Below are positions 43,630 through 53,096 of a stretch of 64,000 nucleotides of DNA, piece by piece. A program made the translations under genes and the position numbers. Position 1 is the stretch's first letter, and each line of letters starts with the position of its first letter. Source of the stretch: Methanosphaerula palustris E1-9c (lineage in GTDB: Archaea > Halobacteriota > Methanomicrobia > Methanomicrobiales > Methanospirillaceae); contig NC_011832.1 in NCBI RefSeq assembly GCF_000021965.1, positions 2,831,242 through 2,895,241 of the forward strand. The letters run 5' to 3'. Below the pieces are notes generated by a model, which was given only the letters and a program-made list of their open reading frames with translations, was not told the origin of the DNA and did no database searches.

Positions 43630-44349
43630 ATGAGATCTCAGTATATATTCTGCGTTCTCCTCCTCCTCTTCTGGAGCAGTGTCCAGATTGTTTCAGCCGA
43701 TGGAGAGAATGAGTACACCACACAATGGGGCAGTCCCGGCCAGGGGGACGGGCAGTTCAACGGACCAAACAGTATCACCGTGGATAGTACCGGAAAAGTC
43801 TACGTCGTCGATAGGAACAACACCTGGATCCAGAGATTCGACGCGAATGGCACATTCATATCAAAATAGGGGATTTCGGGTCAGGGAGACAGGCAGTTCG
43901 AATCGCCAGCCGGTATCGCAGCAGACAGCCGAGGAGATGTCTACGTCGTCGACATCTATAATGTCCGAATTCAGAAGTTCGATCAAAACGGCACATTCAT
44001 CACAAAATAGGGCAGTTCAGGTTCGGAAGACGGGCAGTTCGACCTGGCTGCGGGTGTCGCCGTGGACAGTGCAGTTAATGTCTTTGTCGCCGATACGTAT
44101 AACGACCGGATCCAGAAGTTCGCCCTGGTGACCCCTATGTCATCGTCAGGAAACGCTCCCAAAGATCTCACCAGTGATAGGCTCTATGAAGACATCAATG
44201 GCAACGGCATCTTCGACTTCAATGATGTGGTCCTTTTCTTCAACCAGATGGACTGGATTGTCGACCATGAACCCATTTCCGCCTTCGACTTCAATCAAAA
44301 CAATCAGATCGACTTCGGAGACATCGTCGCGCTGTTCAACAACAGATAG
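43630..44349 (+). pseudogene. NHL-repeat secreted protein with dockerin-like end and two in-frame TAG codons
   Basis: A signal peptide (about 1-22, CVLLLLFWSSVQIVSA) precedes three NHL repeats (GQGDGQFNGPNSITVDSTGK is the first) and a C-terminal dockerin-like double EF-hand module (DINGNGIFDFND and DFNQNNQIDFGD). The single frame has no frameshift over 240 codons, but TAG codons occur at 43867 and 44008, both where the next repeat would begin with Trp (FISK-stop-GISG and FITK-stop-GSSG; the intact first repeat has QWGSPG). It is labelled pseudogene, but readthrough remains open. Confidence 0.7.
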
Positions 44350-44487
44350 GAGTCGATGAAGACCCGGAACTGTCCAGCCTTCTCGAAAATTGGAGTGTTG
44401 TCGTCAAACCTTTGGAACAGAGGAAGATTTGAACTCCCCCTATCCAAGATGGAGCATATGGAAACAGCACGGTTCCCATGTACTACC

Positions 44488-44808
44488 CTACTTTAAGAGC
44501 GAGGTACCCCAGATCGTGTGCTCGTACCGCTGGCCCATCTCTGACCCGCGAGTACAGAACGAGGTGTTTTTCAGACCGACCGACTGACCAAGGCCACACG
44601 TCGGACAGGCACAGGTCTTCTGGTCGCTGATGCACATAAAGGACCGGCCATTGATACAGAAGAGTTTCTCCTTCGCCTCGCTGGCACATCGGTTGTACGT
44701 CGGGCAGCCCGGGCAGGGGCACTTCTCATGCATCTCCGCGATCGCGGCCGCCTTATCCACAGAGCTCTTCCCCGAGAGCGACTGTATCGTCTCTTCAAAA
44801 ACATCCAT
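44488..44808 (-). CDS. DUF2769 cysteine-rich protein
   Basis: 106 residues. The cysteine pattern CPCPGCPTYNRCAS and later FCINGRS, CISDQ, CACPTCGLGQ matches the DUF2769 family, small methanogen proteins probably binding a metal or FeS cluster through eight or more Cys. Function unknown. It ends in TAG. Convergent with the NHL gene. Confidence 0.8.
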   Translation of the reverse strand: MDVFEETIQSLSGKSSVDKAAAIAEMHEKCPCPGCPTYNRCASEAKEKLFCINGRSFMCISDQKTCACPTCGLGQSVGLKNTSFCTRGSEMGQRYEHTIWGTSLLK

Positions 44809-44846
44809 TTCGATTGCCTCGTGCCTGGAATTGGGGGAACTTATAT

Positions 44847-45199
44847 TTATAATGGCAGGACCCGGTTCAACCTCCGGAATTTTTCAACATCCCGGCAATC
44901 CCTATCCTCGTCGTGGCGTAGGTACGTCCGTATCAGCAGGAAAGCACCGATGATCACGAGATAAAGAAGGCCGCGTTGAAGACTGGCACGTAATCGTCCG
45001 CAAACCAGTACCGGATCACCTCCAGGACTGTAAAATAGTGCTAGAACATGGCCAGGAGGATCAGCTGCAGAAGGGTCCCAAGAAGACCGATCTTCAGAAG
45101 CCCTGGAAGGCCCCCATCGAACCCTCTCTCATACACCCGTCGAACAGATCAGTAAAAGGCGCAGGCGGCGAGGAGAAAAAACCCCAGTGGAGGCATCAT
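44847..45199 (-). pseudogene. Decayed small membrane protein
   Basis: On the minus strand one frame reads MMPPLGFFLLAACAFY, stop, SVRRVYERGFDGGL, KIGLLGTLLQLILLAMF, stop, then HYFTVLEVIRYWFADDY and FNAAFFIS, stop. A second frame continues as VIIGAFLLIRTYLRHD and DVEKFRRLNRVLPL to TAA at 44847. This is a once-coding sequence with three membrane helices, two or three stops and a frameshift. No family assigned. Confidence 0.55.
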
Positions 45200-45330
45200 C
45201 TCTCCCGTAGGAGGCCTATTGCGAGGTGAACCCATAAGTTAGTGTCGCCTGATCAGAACTGGGAAGGAGAGGGGTCGTTTGGTCATCCCTGAGCGATATA
45301 CTCTTATCCGGAGAGGATGATGATCCTGCA

Positions 45331-46014
45331 ATGAAGATCGCAATCACCCGGCTTGCTGGCAAGGAAGAGAACGATGCTGCCCGGTGCAATGCATTCGGCC
45401 ACACCAGTGAGGCCGTCTCCCCCCTTCGGGCCGAGGTGTACGCCGACCAGATCGAAGCGTTTGTGCAGGCGGTCACCGAGGGACAGTTCGACTGCCTCTT
45501 CTTCACCAGTGCCCTGCCAGCCCAGTTGATCGGGCCTCACCTGAACACCTGGCCGCGGGTGGTGGCGATCGGGCCGACCACCGCAGCGACACTCCAGCAG
45601 CACGGGATCCCGGCAGAGACCCTCTCGATGTTCTACTCGCGAGAGTTCGTTCCCTACCTGGGCTCCTGGATCAGTATGAAGACAATCGGGATCCCGCGTG
45701 CCGACGTCCCAAACCAGGCTCTCCTCGATTCGATCACCGGAGCCGGCGGGATCCCGCGGGAGTTCCGATGCTACGGGCTCGTGAAGACCGGAGAACCCCT
45801 CCAGACCGCTGACGCCGGGGCGATCCTCTTCACCAGTGCGATGTCGTACAGAGAGGCACGCTGGACACCCCGCCCGGATCTGCTGGTCGGCGCCATCGGC
45901 GAGGTGACGGCGGATGCGGTCAGGGCCGGCGGAACACCGGTGGATGTGATCGGTGACGGTTCCCTAGAGGGGTTCCTTACGGCACTGAACCGATTCATAG
46001 AGGAGCGATCATGA
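45331..46014 (+). CDS. hemD: Uroporphyrinogen-III synthase
   Basis: 227 residues with the HemD pattern: KIAITRLAGK at the start, CLFFTSALPAQLIGP, VVAIGPTTAATLQQHGI, and AILFTSAMSYREA then VGAIGEVTADAVRAGG. It closes hydroxymethylbilane to uroporphyrinogen III for siroheme, corrinoids and F430. It overlaps cbf5 by ATGA. Confidence 0.88.
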   Translation: MKIAITRLAGKEENDAARCNAFGHTSEAVSPLRAEVYADQIEAFVQAVTEGQFDCLFFTSALPAQLIGPHLNTWPRVVAIGPTTAATLQQHGIPAETLSMFYSREFVPYLGSWISMKTIGIPRADVPNQALLDSITGAGGIPREFRCYGLVKTGEPLQTADAGAILFTSAMSYREARWTPRPDLLVGAIGEVTADAVRAGGTPVDVIGDGSLEGFLTALNRFIEERS

Positions 46015-46910
46015 GCACCGGAACCAAGAAAACTGGGATTGTGATCATCGACAAGCCACGCGGGCCATCGAGTCACCAGGTGGCGGCCTGGGTCGGAGAC
46101 CTGCTCGGGGTCGATGTCGGCCATGCCGGGACGCTGGATCCGATGGTGTCAGGGGTGCTGGTCGTGATGCTCGGCAACGCGGTCAGGCTCGCCCCGCTCC
46201 TCCTCCAACATGACAAGGAGTACGTCGCCCTGATGCGGCTACATGGGGATGCGGAACCCTCCGATGTGCAGGAGGCAGCCAGGGAATTAACAGGCAGGGT
46301 TTACCAGCGACCACCGAGGCGGAGCGCTGTGAAGCGGGCCCTCCGGATCAGGACGATCCAGGACCTAACAGTCCTCGACCAGCAGGGCCGGTTGGTACTG
46401 CTCAGGATCCGGTGCGACGCAGGCACCTACATCCGATCGCTCTGCCATCACCTCGGCCTCGTCCTCGGTGTGGGCGGGCATATGCAGGAACTCCGAAGGA
46501 CCCGATCCGGAACCTTCGACGAGATGCAGGCCCATACCCTCCACGCTCTCAAGGACGCGGTTTTCAGGGCTAAAGAAGGGGACTCCTCTGCACTCGACGC
46601 GATGATCCTGCCGGTTGAGGTCGCCATTCCTGAGGTGCAGACTGTGGTGATCCGTGACTCCGCAGTCGATGCGATCTGCCATGGAGCCGTCCTCGCCGGC
46701 GTTGGCGTCGTCGGTGTGACGAAATTTAAACGTGGGGAGAGGGTGGCTGTACTGACCGAGAAAAAGGAGTTCGTCTGCCTCGGTCGGGCCCTCGTCGACG
46801 CCACCGCGATCATCCCCGGCAAACCTGGACTCGTCGTCGCCCCGGGCACGGTCTTCATGACCTCCGGCACCTACCCCCGGTGCTGGAAGAAGCATCAGAC
46901 CTCATGCTGA
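46011..46910 (+). CDS. cbf5: Pseudouridine synthase Cbf5/TruB-like
   Basis: 299 residues. Catalytic Asp D43 in VGHAGTLDPMVSGVL, with YVALMRLHGD, GTYIRSLCHHLG and a C-terminal PUA domain (about 215-290, AICHGAVLAGVGVVG to VFMTSGTYPR). It makes pseudouridine at tRNA position 55 or in rRNA with box H/ACA guides. Coupled to hemD, as is common in archaea only by chance of operon order. Confidence 0.93.
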   Translation: MSTGTKKTGIVIIDKPRGPSSHQVAAWVGDLLGVDVGHAGTLDPMVSGVLVVMLGNAVRLAPLLLQHDKEYVALMRLHGDAEPSDVQEAARELTGRVYQRPPRRSAVKRALRIRTIQDLTVLDQQGRLVLLRIRCDAGTYIRSLCHHLGLVLGVGGHMQELRRTRSGTFDEMQAHTLHALKDAVFRAKEGDSSALDAMILPVEVAIPEVQTVVIRDSAVDAICHGAVLAGVGVVGVTKFKRGERVAVLTEKKEFVCLGRALVDATAIIPGKPGLVVAPGTVFMTSGTYPRCWKKHQTSC

Positions 46911-46981
46911 GCCTTTAAGTATAAATAAGAACAGGCAGGATGACTGGTATCCTGACCCCCCGTTCCAGGTCAGGCACTTCT

Positions 46982-49026
46982 ATGAAGAGGTCAAGGTCGT
47001 TTCTTCTGATCTGCTCGCTGCTGATCCCGGTGATAGGGAGCACAGTTATGGTCTCTGCAGGAGAACTGCCGGCAGCCAGCGCGACGAACACTGGTGGGCA
47101 CCCGATCATGCATCCAAATCAGACCACGTTGCAGCGATGGATCGAACAGTATGATGCCACCGAACTGGTACAGATCGATCCAGTGATCAGGAACCAGGCG
47201 ATCCAGTCAACCGGTGCACAATAATTTCTGTCACACCTGCCCTACACCCCAGCAGAGCGGGACCAGAATCCAATTGGAAACTGCTGGTCGGGGCCAGTAC
47301 CGGAGTGATAGAGGTGGCTCACGACATCGACAACCAAGTATACGACCGGCTCTCGATCCAGTACCTCGACTCGAACTACAACGGTGGATCCGGATCTGAC
47401 TGGGCTGGGGAGAGCGGACCCCTGACAGAGTTCGTCCAGTTCTATAACCAGATGCGAATCACGGCCCCCTGGTCCAACACCAATGCAGACTTCCAGGATG
47501 GAAGAGAATGGTGCTCGGTGAACAGACAGGCCTCTGGGTCTCGGCCTCATCGATCCAGACCATTCCCCATTATGATATCTCCAGCATCACCGAGCAACGG
47601 ATCGAGACCCGGAAGGTGAGTCAAGCCGGTGCAATCGCCGATATCAAGACGGTGCTGGATCAGAATCAGGCCGTCTATCTCGGATTTTGACTTCCAAACC
47701 TGGTGGCCTGGGATGATTTTGATACATTCAGGGACACCAAGAGGAAGATATGGTCTGGGACCCGTCCCCATATCATGGGCAAACCTGGAACAGCAACGCC
47801 AGCGGTGGCCATGCCGTCCTCTGTGTCAGTTATGATGACACAGACTCCAACAACCGCTACTGGATTCTCGTCAACTCCAGGGGGACCGCCGATGGCAGCC
47901 GGCCGCACGGCATCTTCCGTATGAAGATGGATGTCGATTACAGTGCTACCTATTTATGGACTGTACAATCTACCCGCGATGCAATGGGAGACCGAGTCAG
48001 TGACATTCAGCGCTACCCCGCGGACCACGGTCACCACACTATACCGACAACCATACCGACCATCACAGTCACTCCAATGCCCACCTACACGATCACCACC
48101 ATGCCGACGACCATCCCCACCGCCATCGTCACTCCCACCATTACGACCGGACCTGACACCCCAACATTTGCCGGCATCTGGGAGACCACCTACGGCCAGA
48201 TGAAACTGACCGTCGCCGGGAGGCAGGTTCACGGAACCTATGGATACTGGGGAGAGGAGACCGGAACGATCGGTGGTACTCTCTATGACAGCGGGCAGAC
48301 CCTGTACGGCACCTAGTTCGACTCACTCGGATACAACCCGCCTAGAGGCAGTGGTCCTCTCACCCTCACCGATGATGGGGTCGCCTTTCAGGGCCAGTTC
48401 TTCTCCAACAACTGGATGTACAGTGGCTGGTGGGAGGGTATCCAAGCACTACCCCAACCCCCACACTGGCCTCAGCCACCGTCGGATTCTCCCCGACCGC
48501 AGCGACGGTGACGAGTGGTGGGGAGGGTCCCGCTCGATCTGGACCTCTCCACCATCGAGGATGGGATCTGGGCCTACACGATTAGAGTCAGCACTGATGA
48601 CCCCTCGGTTGCGGTGATCACAACAGCAGAGCCCCCCTCTGGGCATGGATGACCAGCGTCTCGACACTTCCGCATCGACCGTCACCATCAGAGGCTCGGA
48701 CCTCTTCGATCAGATCTGGAGACGGGTGGAGAACATTCCGTTGGGGCATATGACGATCCAGGATAAAAATACGGGAATGACCGGGCTGAAGGGGACGGTG
48801 ACTCGCCTGAGCGACGACGTGGGGGAACCGAACAATCAACCGACCTGGACCATGTCGGGCTGTACGAAGATCTGAATGGGATGGGGGCCTGGACTTCAAC
48901 GATGTGGTCCTCTACTTCAACCAGATGGACTGGATCAACAAGCATGAACCGGTCAGTACGTTCGACTTCAATACGGATGGTCAGATCGACTTCAATGATA
49001 TTGTCAGACTCTTTGGCATGATCTGA
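46982..49026 (+). pseudogene. Papain-family (C1) protease with cohesin-like and dockerin-like domains, decayed copy
   Basis: A broken copy of the gene 250 nt downstream. The signal peptide and PIMHPNQTTLQRWIEQYD match, then a TAA at 47221, frameshifts near 47283, 47505 and 47950, a TGA at 47687 and a TAG at 48314. The catalytic Cys motif reads NPIGNCW before the frame is lost; the Asn motif has become LVNSRGTADG. An extra beta-rich domain (FAGIWETTYGQMKL to MYSGWWEG) lies between a Pro/Thr linker and the cohesin-like region. The end encodes LDFNDVVLYFNQMDW and DFNTDGQIDFND. Confidence 0.85.
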
Positions 49027-49279
49027 ACACTCGTTTTTCCGATTCATCTTTGACTACCATTCTATCCTCCTGAACCGGTTCCATCTTCAGGAGAACCTGT
49101 CGCGATGTCAAAATAGTAGTATATAAATATAAACCAAGATTAATACAAAATCAACTGCCTTTATTAATTACATAGCATTAGGCTGATGCAATAAATATGC
49201 AGCCAGTATAGGTCTTATTTGAAGAGAAAATATCAAAATTAAGAATTTTCAGGGCGCTGTTCCAGGTTGTGTTTGTCCC

Positions 49280-51007
49280 ATGAACAGATTCCAATCCATA
49301 CTTCTCTTCTGCTGTCTATTCATGATTCTCTTCAGTGAAGGTGCAGTCTCTGCAGCAGAAACCCTGGCATCCAACGAATCGGTCACAACACTCAACCCGA
49401 TCATGCACCCAAACCAGACGACCCTGCAGCGGTGGATCGAACAGTATGAGGCTGCTGAGACTGTGCCGATAGATCAGACGATCAAAGACCGGGCGATCCA
49501 GTCAACTGGTGCACGGTCGCTCCTCTCGGATCTGCCCTATATCGCTTCCGAGCGGAATCAGAATCCGATTGGGAACTGCTGGGTCTGGGCCGGCACTGGT
49601 GTACTTGAAGTAGCTCATGCAGAACAGACCGGGATCAAAGACCGACTCTCGATCCAGTACCTCGACTCGAATTATAATGATGGATCCGGCCCTGACTGGG
49701 CTGGTGAGGGAGGGTCCCTGACCGATTTTGTCCAGTTTTATAACCAGCAGCATATCGCAGTCCCCTGGTCCAACTACAACGCGAACTTCCAGGATGGACA
49801 GTTATGGTCCTTGAAGAATATGCAGACCTGGATTCCTGCCGCATCGATACAAACCACCCCTCATTATGACATCTCCAGCATCACTGGACAGAAGGTTCAA
49901 ACCAGGGGGGTCAGTCAGGTCACAGCGATCACCAATATCAAGGCGGTGTTGGATCAGAACCGAGGTATTTATCTCGGTTTCAAACTCCCAGACGAGGCGG
50001 CCTGGGACGATTTTGAAACCTTCTGGAACGATCAGGGGGAGGATGCTGTTTGGGATCCGTCTCCATATGTCAGTAGAACGTGGGACAGCAACACCGGTGG
50101 TGGTCACGCTGTGCTCTGTATTGGTTATGATGACACGGACCCCAACAATCGTTACTGGATCCTCGTCAACTCCTGGGGGACTGCCGGGGGCAAAAGGCCA
50201 AACGGCATCTTCCGAATGAAGATGGATGTCGATTACAGTGCTACCTATTATGGACTGTACAATCTGCCCGCGATGCAATGGGAGACCGAGTCAGTGACAT
50301 TCAGCGCTACCCCGCAGCCCGTCTTCACGATCACCACAGTCGCCCCCATACCAGCGTCGCTCGGACTTTCCCCGAAAAATAACACAATGAAGAGCGGGGG
50401 AAACCTGTCACTCGACCTGAACCTCACCCCATCAGTGAACGGCCTGTCTGGGTATATCATCACGATCACCAGCGATAACCCCCAGGTGGCCTCGATCACC
50501 AGTGCAACGCTCCCCGCCTGGGCTGGTATGACCAGTATCTCGACACTCCCGTCATCGACCGTCACCGTCATGGGCTCTGACCTCTCCGATCAGGTCCACG
50601 GAGCAGCACAGACCATCCCCCTGGCCAACCTGGGGATCACGACCGGAAAGGCAGGGACGGCCACACTGACTGTGAAGGTGACCGGGCTCAGCGACGACAG
50701 TGGACACCCCATCCTGACCACCAGCGTGCCGGCTGTGATCACAGTGCAGGCGCCGAATATCTCCTCCGGAGTGATTCCAATCCAGTCAAATGGAGACCTG
50801 CTGATAGGCAACCAGCCCACCGACCCGGATCATGACGGGCTATACGAGGATCTGAACGGGAATGGGGTGCTGGACTTCAATGATATCACGCTCTTCTTCA
50901 ATCAGATGGACTGGATCAGTGGGCATGAACCGTTAGGGGCGTTCGACTTCAATGGAAACGGTCAGATCGACTTCAATGATATCGTCATCCTCTTCAATTC
51001 ACTTTAA
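49280..51007 (+). CDS. Secreted papain-family (C1) protease with cohesin-like and dockerin-like domains
   Basis: 575 residues. Signal peptide 1-26; papain-like domain about 85-340 with catalytic Cys100 (PIGNCWVWAG), His276 (GGGHAVLCIGYDD) and Asn297 (ILVNSWGTAGG). Then a cohesin-like beta domain (about 360-495, SGYIITITSDNPQVASI, SLPSSTVTVMGSDLSDQ-like) and a C-terminal dockerin-like EF-hand pair (DLNGNGVLDFND, DFNGNGQIDFND). Probably exported and calcium-dependent. Preceded by an AT-rich region (about 49110-49240) with TATA-like sequence. It ends in TAA. Confidence 0.9.
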   Translation: MNRFQSILLFCCLFMILFSEGAVSAAETLASNESVTTLNPIMHPNQTTLQRWIEQYEAAETVPIDQTIKDRAIQSTGARSLLSDLPYIASERNQNPIGNCWVWAGTGVLEVAHAEQTGIKDRLSIQYLDSNYNDGSGPDWAGEGGSLTDFVQFYNQQHIAVPWSNYNANFQDGQLWSLKNMQTWIPAASIQTTPHYDISSITGQKVQTRGVSQVTAITNIKAVLDQNRGIYLGFKLPDEAAWDDFETFWNDQGEDAVWDPSPYVSRTWDSNTGGGHAVLCIGYDDTDPNNRYWILVNSWGTAGGKRPNGIFRMKMDVDYSATYYGLYNLPAMQWETESVTFSATPQPVFTITTVAPIPASLGLSPKNNTMKSGGNLSLDLNLTPSVNGLSGYIITITSDNPQVASITSATLPAWAGMTSISTLPSSTVTVMGSDLSDQVHGAAQTIPLANLGITTGKAGTATLTVKVTGLSDDSGHPILTTSVPAVITVQAPNISSGVIPIQSNGDLLIGNQPTDPDHDGLYEDLNGNGVLDFNDITLFFNQMDWISGHEPLGAFDFNGNGQIDFNDIVILFNSL

Positions 51008-51202
51008 TGAAGAGGTCACCGCCAATAACAGTGGTGCTCATTGCAAGTGAACAAACAGACGGACCTCTAGGCCCTGATCACAGCCACCGAGGAGAGAGAG
51101 AACTGTCAGACTACTCCATAAAATCCTCACCGACCTCCTTGGGGGATCAGAACAAGGCATACCATTAAAAAAATAGACCGTGAAGTATACTAGGACATTT
51201 CT

Positions 51203-51288
51203 GCTGAGGTAGTCTAGTCCGGTAGGGCGCAGGCCTGGAAAGCCTGTGGGGCGTTTGCCCCTCGGGAGTTCAAATCTCCCCCTCAGCG
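51203..51288 (+). tRNA. tRNA-Ser (anticodon GGA)
   Basis: An 86-nt cloverleaf: acceptor GCTGAGG pairing with CCTCAGC, anticodon stem CAGGC/GCCTG around a loop with GGA, a long class II variable arm (GGGGCGTTTGCCCC), and a T arm GGGAG-TTCAAAT-CTCCC. The class II arm supports Ser. G follows the acceptor stem as discriminator. Confidence 0.95.
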
Positions 51289-51433
51289 TTCTTTGTTTTC
51301 ATCACTGTTTCTTCCAATAGCAGAGTGGCTCAACTTCGAGTCAACAGTGTTTCGGAATCTGCTGCTCAGGCTCCTGATCACCTGGACTACCGGAATTTTG
51401 GTGGCAAGATCTCTCATATTCGATCCCATATCT

Positions 51434-52084
51434 TCATTTTTCTGCACCAGACAAAGTTACACTCACCCGGCCTATCCCCAGTTTGATGAGTGGTAGGGTC
51501 ATATAAACCGCCGAACTCCAAGTGAACCCAGCGAGGGCGAGGAGAATACCAACGAGTGCTACAATCGGGATGGTGAAAATACGAAAGCGTACTCTCCGGA
51601 TGAAGAGAGCCTCCACTGTCGGTTTTACGAGACGATGTCCGGCCGTCGCATAGAGCCACTGGAAGAACAGACCCATACTGATAGCAAAGAGGTTAGCATC
51701 AAAGACGATAGCCCCGAGCGAGGCCCCGGGGAAGTCCCCTGAAAAAGAGGTCGAGAAGGGCAACAGGGCAACAAACATCAGGGTGATCAGGTTGATCCAG
51801 ACGAATATTTTGTCGACATGCCAGATGAAGTGAAAATTGGTGTGATGAGAGAGCCAGATGGCCCCGAGGATCAGGAATGCCAGAACATAATGGAAGAAGT
51901 CGGAACCGAGCGATAGGAGAACATGGATGGCATACTCGTTGGACTGAACAATCGTCGCCTTATCGGGCAAATCCACCCCGAGGACAAGAAGCGTCATCGA
52001 GAATGCAAAGATGCCATCCGAGAGTCCTTCAAGCCGCCCCTTGGTGAGGTGCATCTCATTGTCGAACTCATTCTCTTCTTCCAT
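51434..52084 (-). CDS. TMEM175-family potassium channel-like membrane protein
   Basis: 216 residues with about six membrane helices. The start GRLEGLSDGIFAFSMTLLVLGV carries the family motif (R-x-x-x-[FL]-S-D in the first helix) of TMEM175, which lines a potassium pore. Other parts (HHTNFHFIWHVDKIFVWINL) also fit. Prokaryotic versions assemble as tetramers of one repeat. No neighbour suggests a specific process. Confidence 0.88.
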   Translation of the reverse strand: MEEENEFDNEMHLTKGRLEGLSDGIFAFSMTLLVLGVDLPDKATIVQSNEYAIHVLLSLGSDFFHYVLAFLILGAIWLSHHTNFHFIWHVDKIFVWINLITLMFVALLPFSTSFSGDFPGASLGAIVFDANLFAISMGLFFQWLYATAGHRLVKPTVEALFIRRVRFRIFTIPIVALVGILLALAGFTWSSAVYMTLPLIKLGIGRVSVTLSGAEK

Positions 52085-52200
52085 AGTGAACTGAGTAAAT
52101 TTGGGGGTATTGGAGGTTTAATCTCTCGGTCATCCGGATGAAAAAAGAGCGGCCGGGTGAACCAATGAGATGCAAGACCTGACTCATCGACCGGCCAGAT

Positions 52201-52679
52201 TCATATTGAGAGATTCTTTGTATCCCCTCTCCACAGGTCGAACTGTTCATTGAAGATGAAGAGAAACTCACGCACCCGCCTCTCCTTCACAAGATAACCC
52301 TGTTTTACAAGCCCGAACAGGTCGGTCCATGCTGTCTAATAGACAACACCGGAACGGGACATTATCTCTCTAATGGTGAAGTACTCGTCGCTGTACTCCA
52401 TCATATACCAGAGAATTTCCACCTACCTCTGGTTGATATCCCGGGTAGCCCTGATGATCGCCTTCATTTCATCCTGTTCGCTCTGTTTCCTCTCGATAAA
52501 AGCGAACAGATCCTTTCGCGCATCTTCGATGAACCTGATGTGTACTGGATGGAGTAGGTTCGATCCACCTCGTCGTATTCAGTGTACAGGTATGCAAGGG
52601 CGTATCTCTATTTGGACTGGAGGATAACCCGGGAGAGCGGCATGTACTCGAAGAGCCAGTAGCCATGTGAGACGTCCAT
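52201..52679 (-). pseudogene. Decayed winged-helix transcription regulator
   Basis: Minus-strand translation begins MDVSHGYWLFEYMPLSRVI, meets TAG, then RYALAYLYTEYDEVDRTYS; after a frameshift it reads IRFIEDARKDLFAFIERKQ and MKAIIRATRDINQR, TAG, VEILWYMMEYSDEYFTIREI, TAG and TDLFGLVKQGYLVKERRVRE to TGA at 52201. The last part has a wHTH look (IREIMSRSG, wing-like YLVKERRVREF). Three of its stops are TAG. Directly upstream are operator-like repeats, so it was probably autoregulated. Confidence 0.6.
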
Positions 52680-52700
52680 TTCCTGTGGGTCTGATCTTCT

Positions 52701-52740
52701 AAATACTAATTTTAAACATATTAGTATTTTATGAGTATTT
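52701..52740. repeat. Operator-like repeat 1 upstream of decayed regulator
   Basis: AAATACTAAT and its exact complement ATTAGTATTT face each other over 9 nt, followed 3 nt later by a third, variant copy (TGAGTATTT). It lies 22 nt before the regulator start on the minus strand, where an operator would be expected. Confidence 0.55.
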
Positions 52741-53096
52741 CAGTCAGAAGGCATCCGACATCATCTCATCCATAGTATTTTTGAGCAGTGGAACCTGTCT
52801 CTTCCTCAATAACATTAGGAATATCCGTCCTTTCACCATTCCCAGCCTGGTTCATTTCTGGAGGTTCGTCATCTCCTAGGGTTGGGCCTGTTAAATACTA
52901 ATTCTACAGAGTTTAGTATTGAGTTAGTATTTCGATCAAGTACGATATCATCGTTGATGTTTAAAAAAATCGATTACATATCGGACTGAGGAGGTTTAGA
53001 AGAATCCAGATGGGTGAGCAACCATCACCTGAAGGCAGTGTGGTCTCCCGGATACACCTATCTGCCGACCACCCACCAGGCAACCCAGTACATCAA
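52741..53096. other. Gene-poor stretch holding operator-like repeat 2 and coding scraps
   Basis: No complete gene is supported. A 40-codon minus-strand fragment (52752-52890, PPEMNQAGNGERTDIPNVIE) and a plus-strand fragment near 53013-53096 (VWSPGYTYLPTTHQATQYIN) look protein-like but have no start or family; they may be remnants of lost genes. Confidence 0.5.
52893..52932. repeat. Operator-like repeat 2, same motif
   Basis: A second copy with the same layout: AAATACTAAT, then TTAGTATT and, 3 nt further, another TTAGTATTT. The conserved spacing between the last two half-sites in both copies suggests one binding protein. Confidence 0.5.

Noticed and set aside
43630-44349. Pyrrolysine codons as the explanation for the TAGs
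   Set aside because: Both sites are surface-type Trp positions of repeats, not known Pyl sites, and no pyl genes are in the window; kept only as a testable option.
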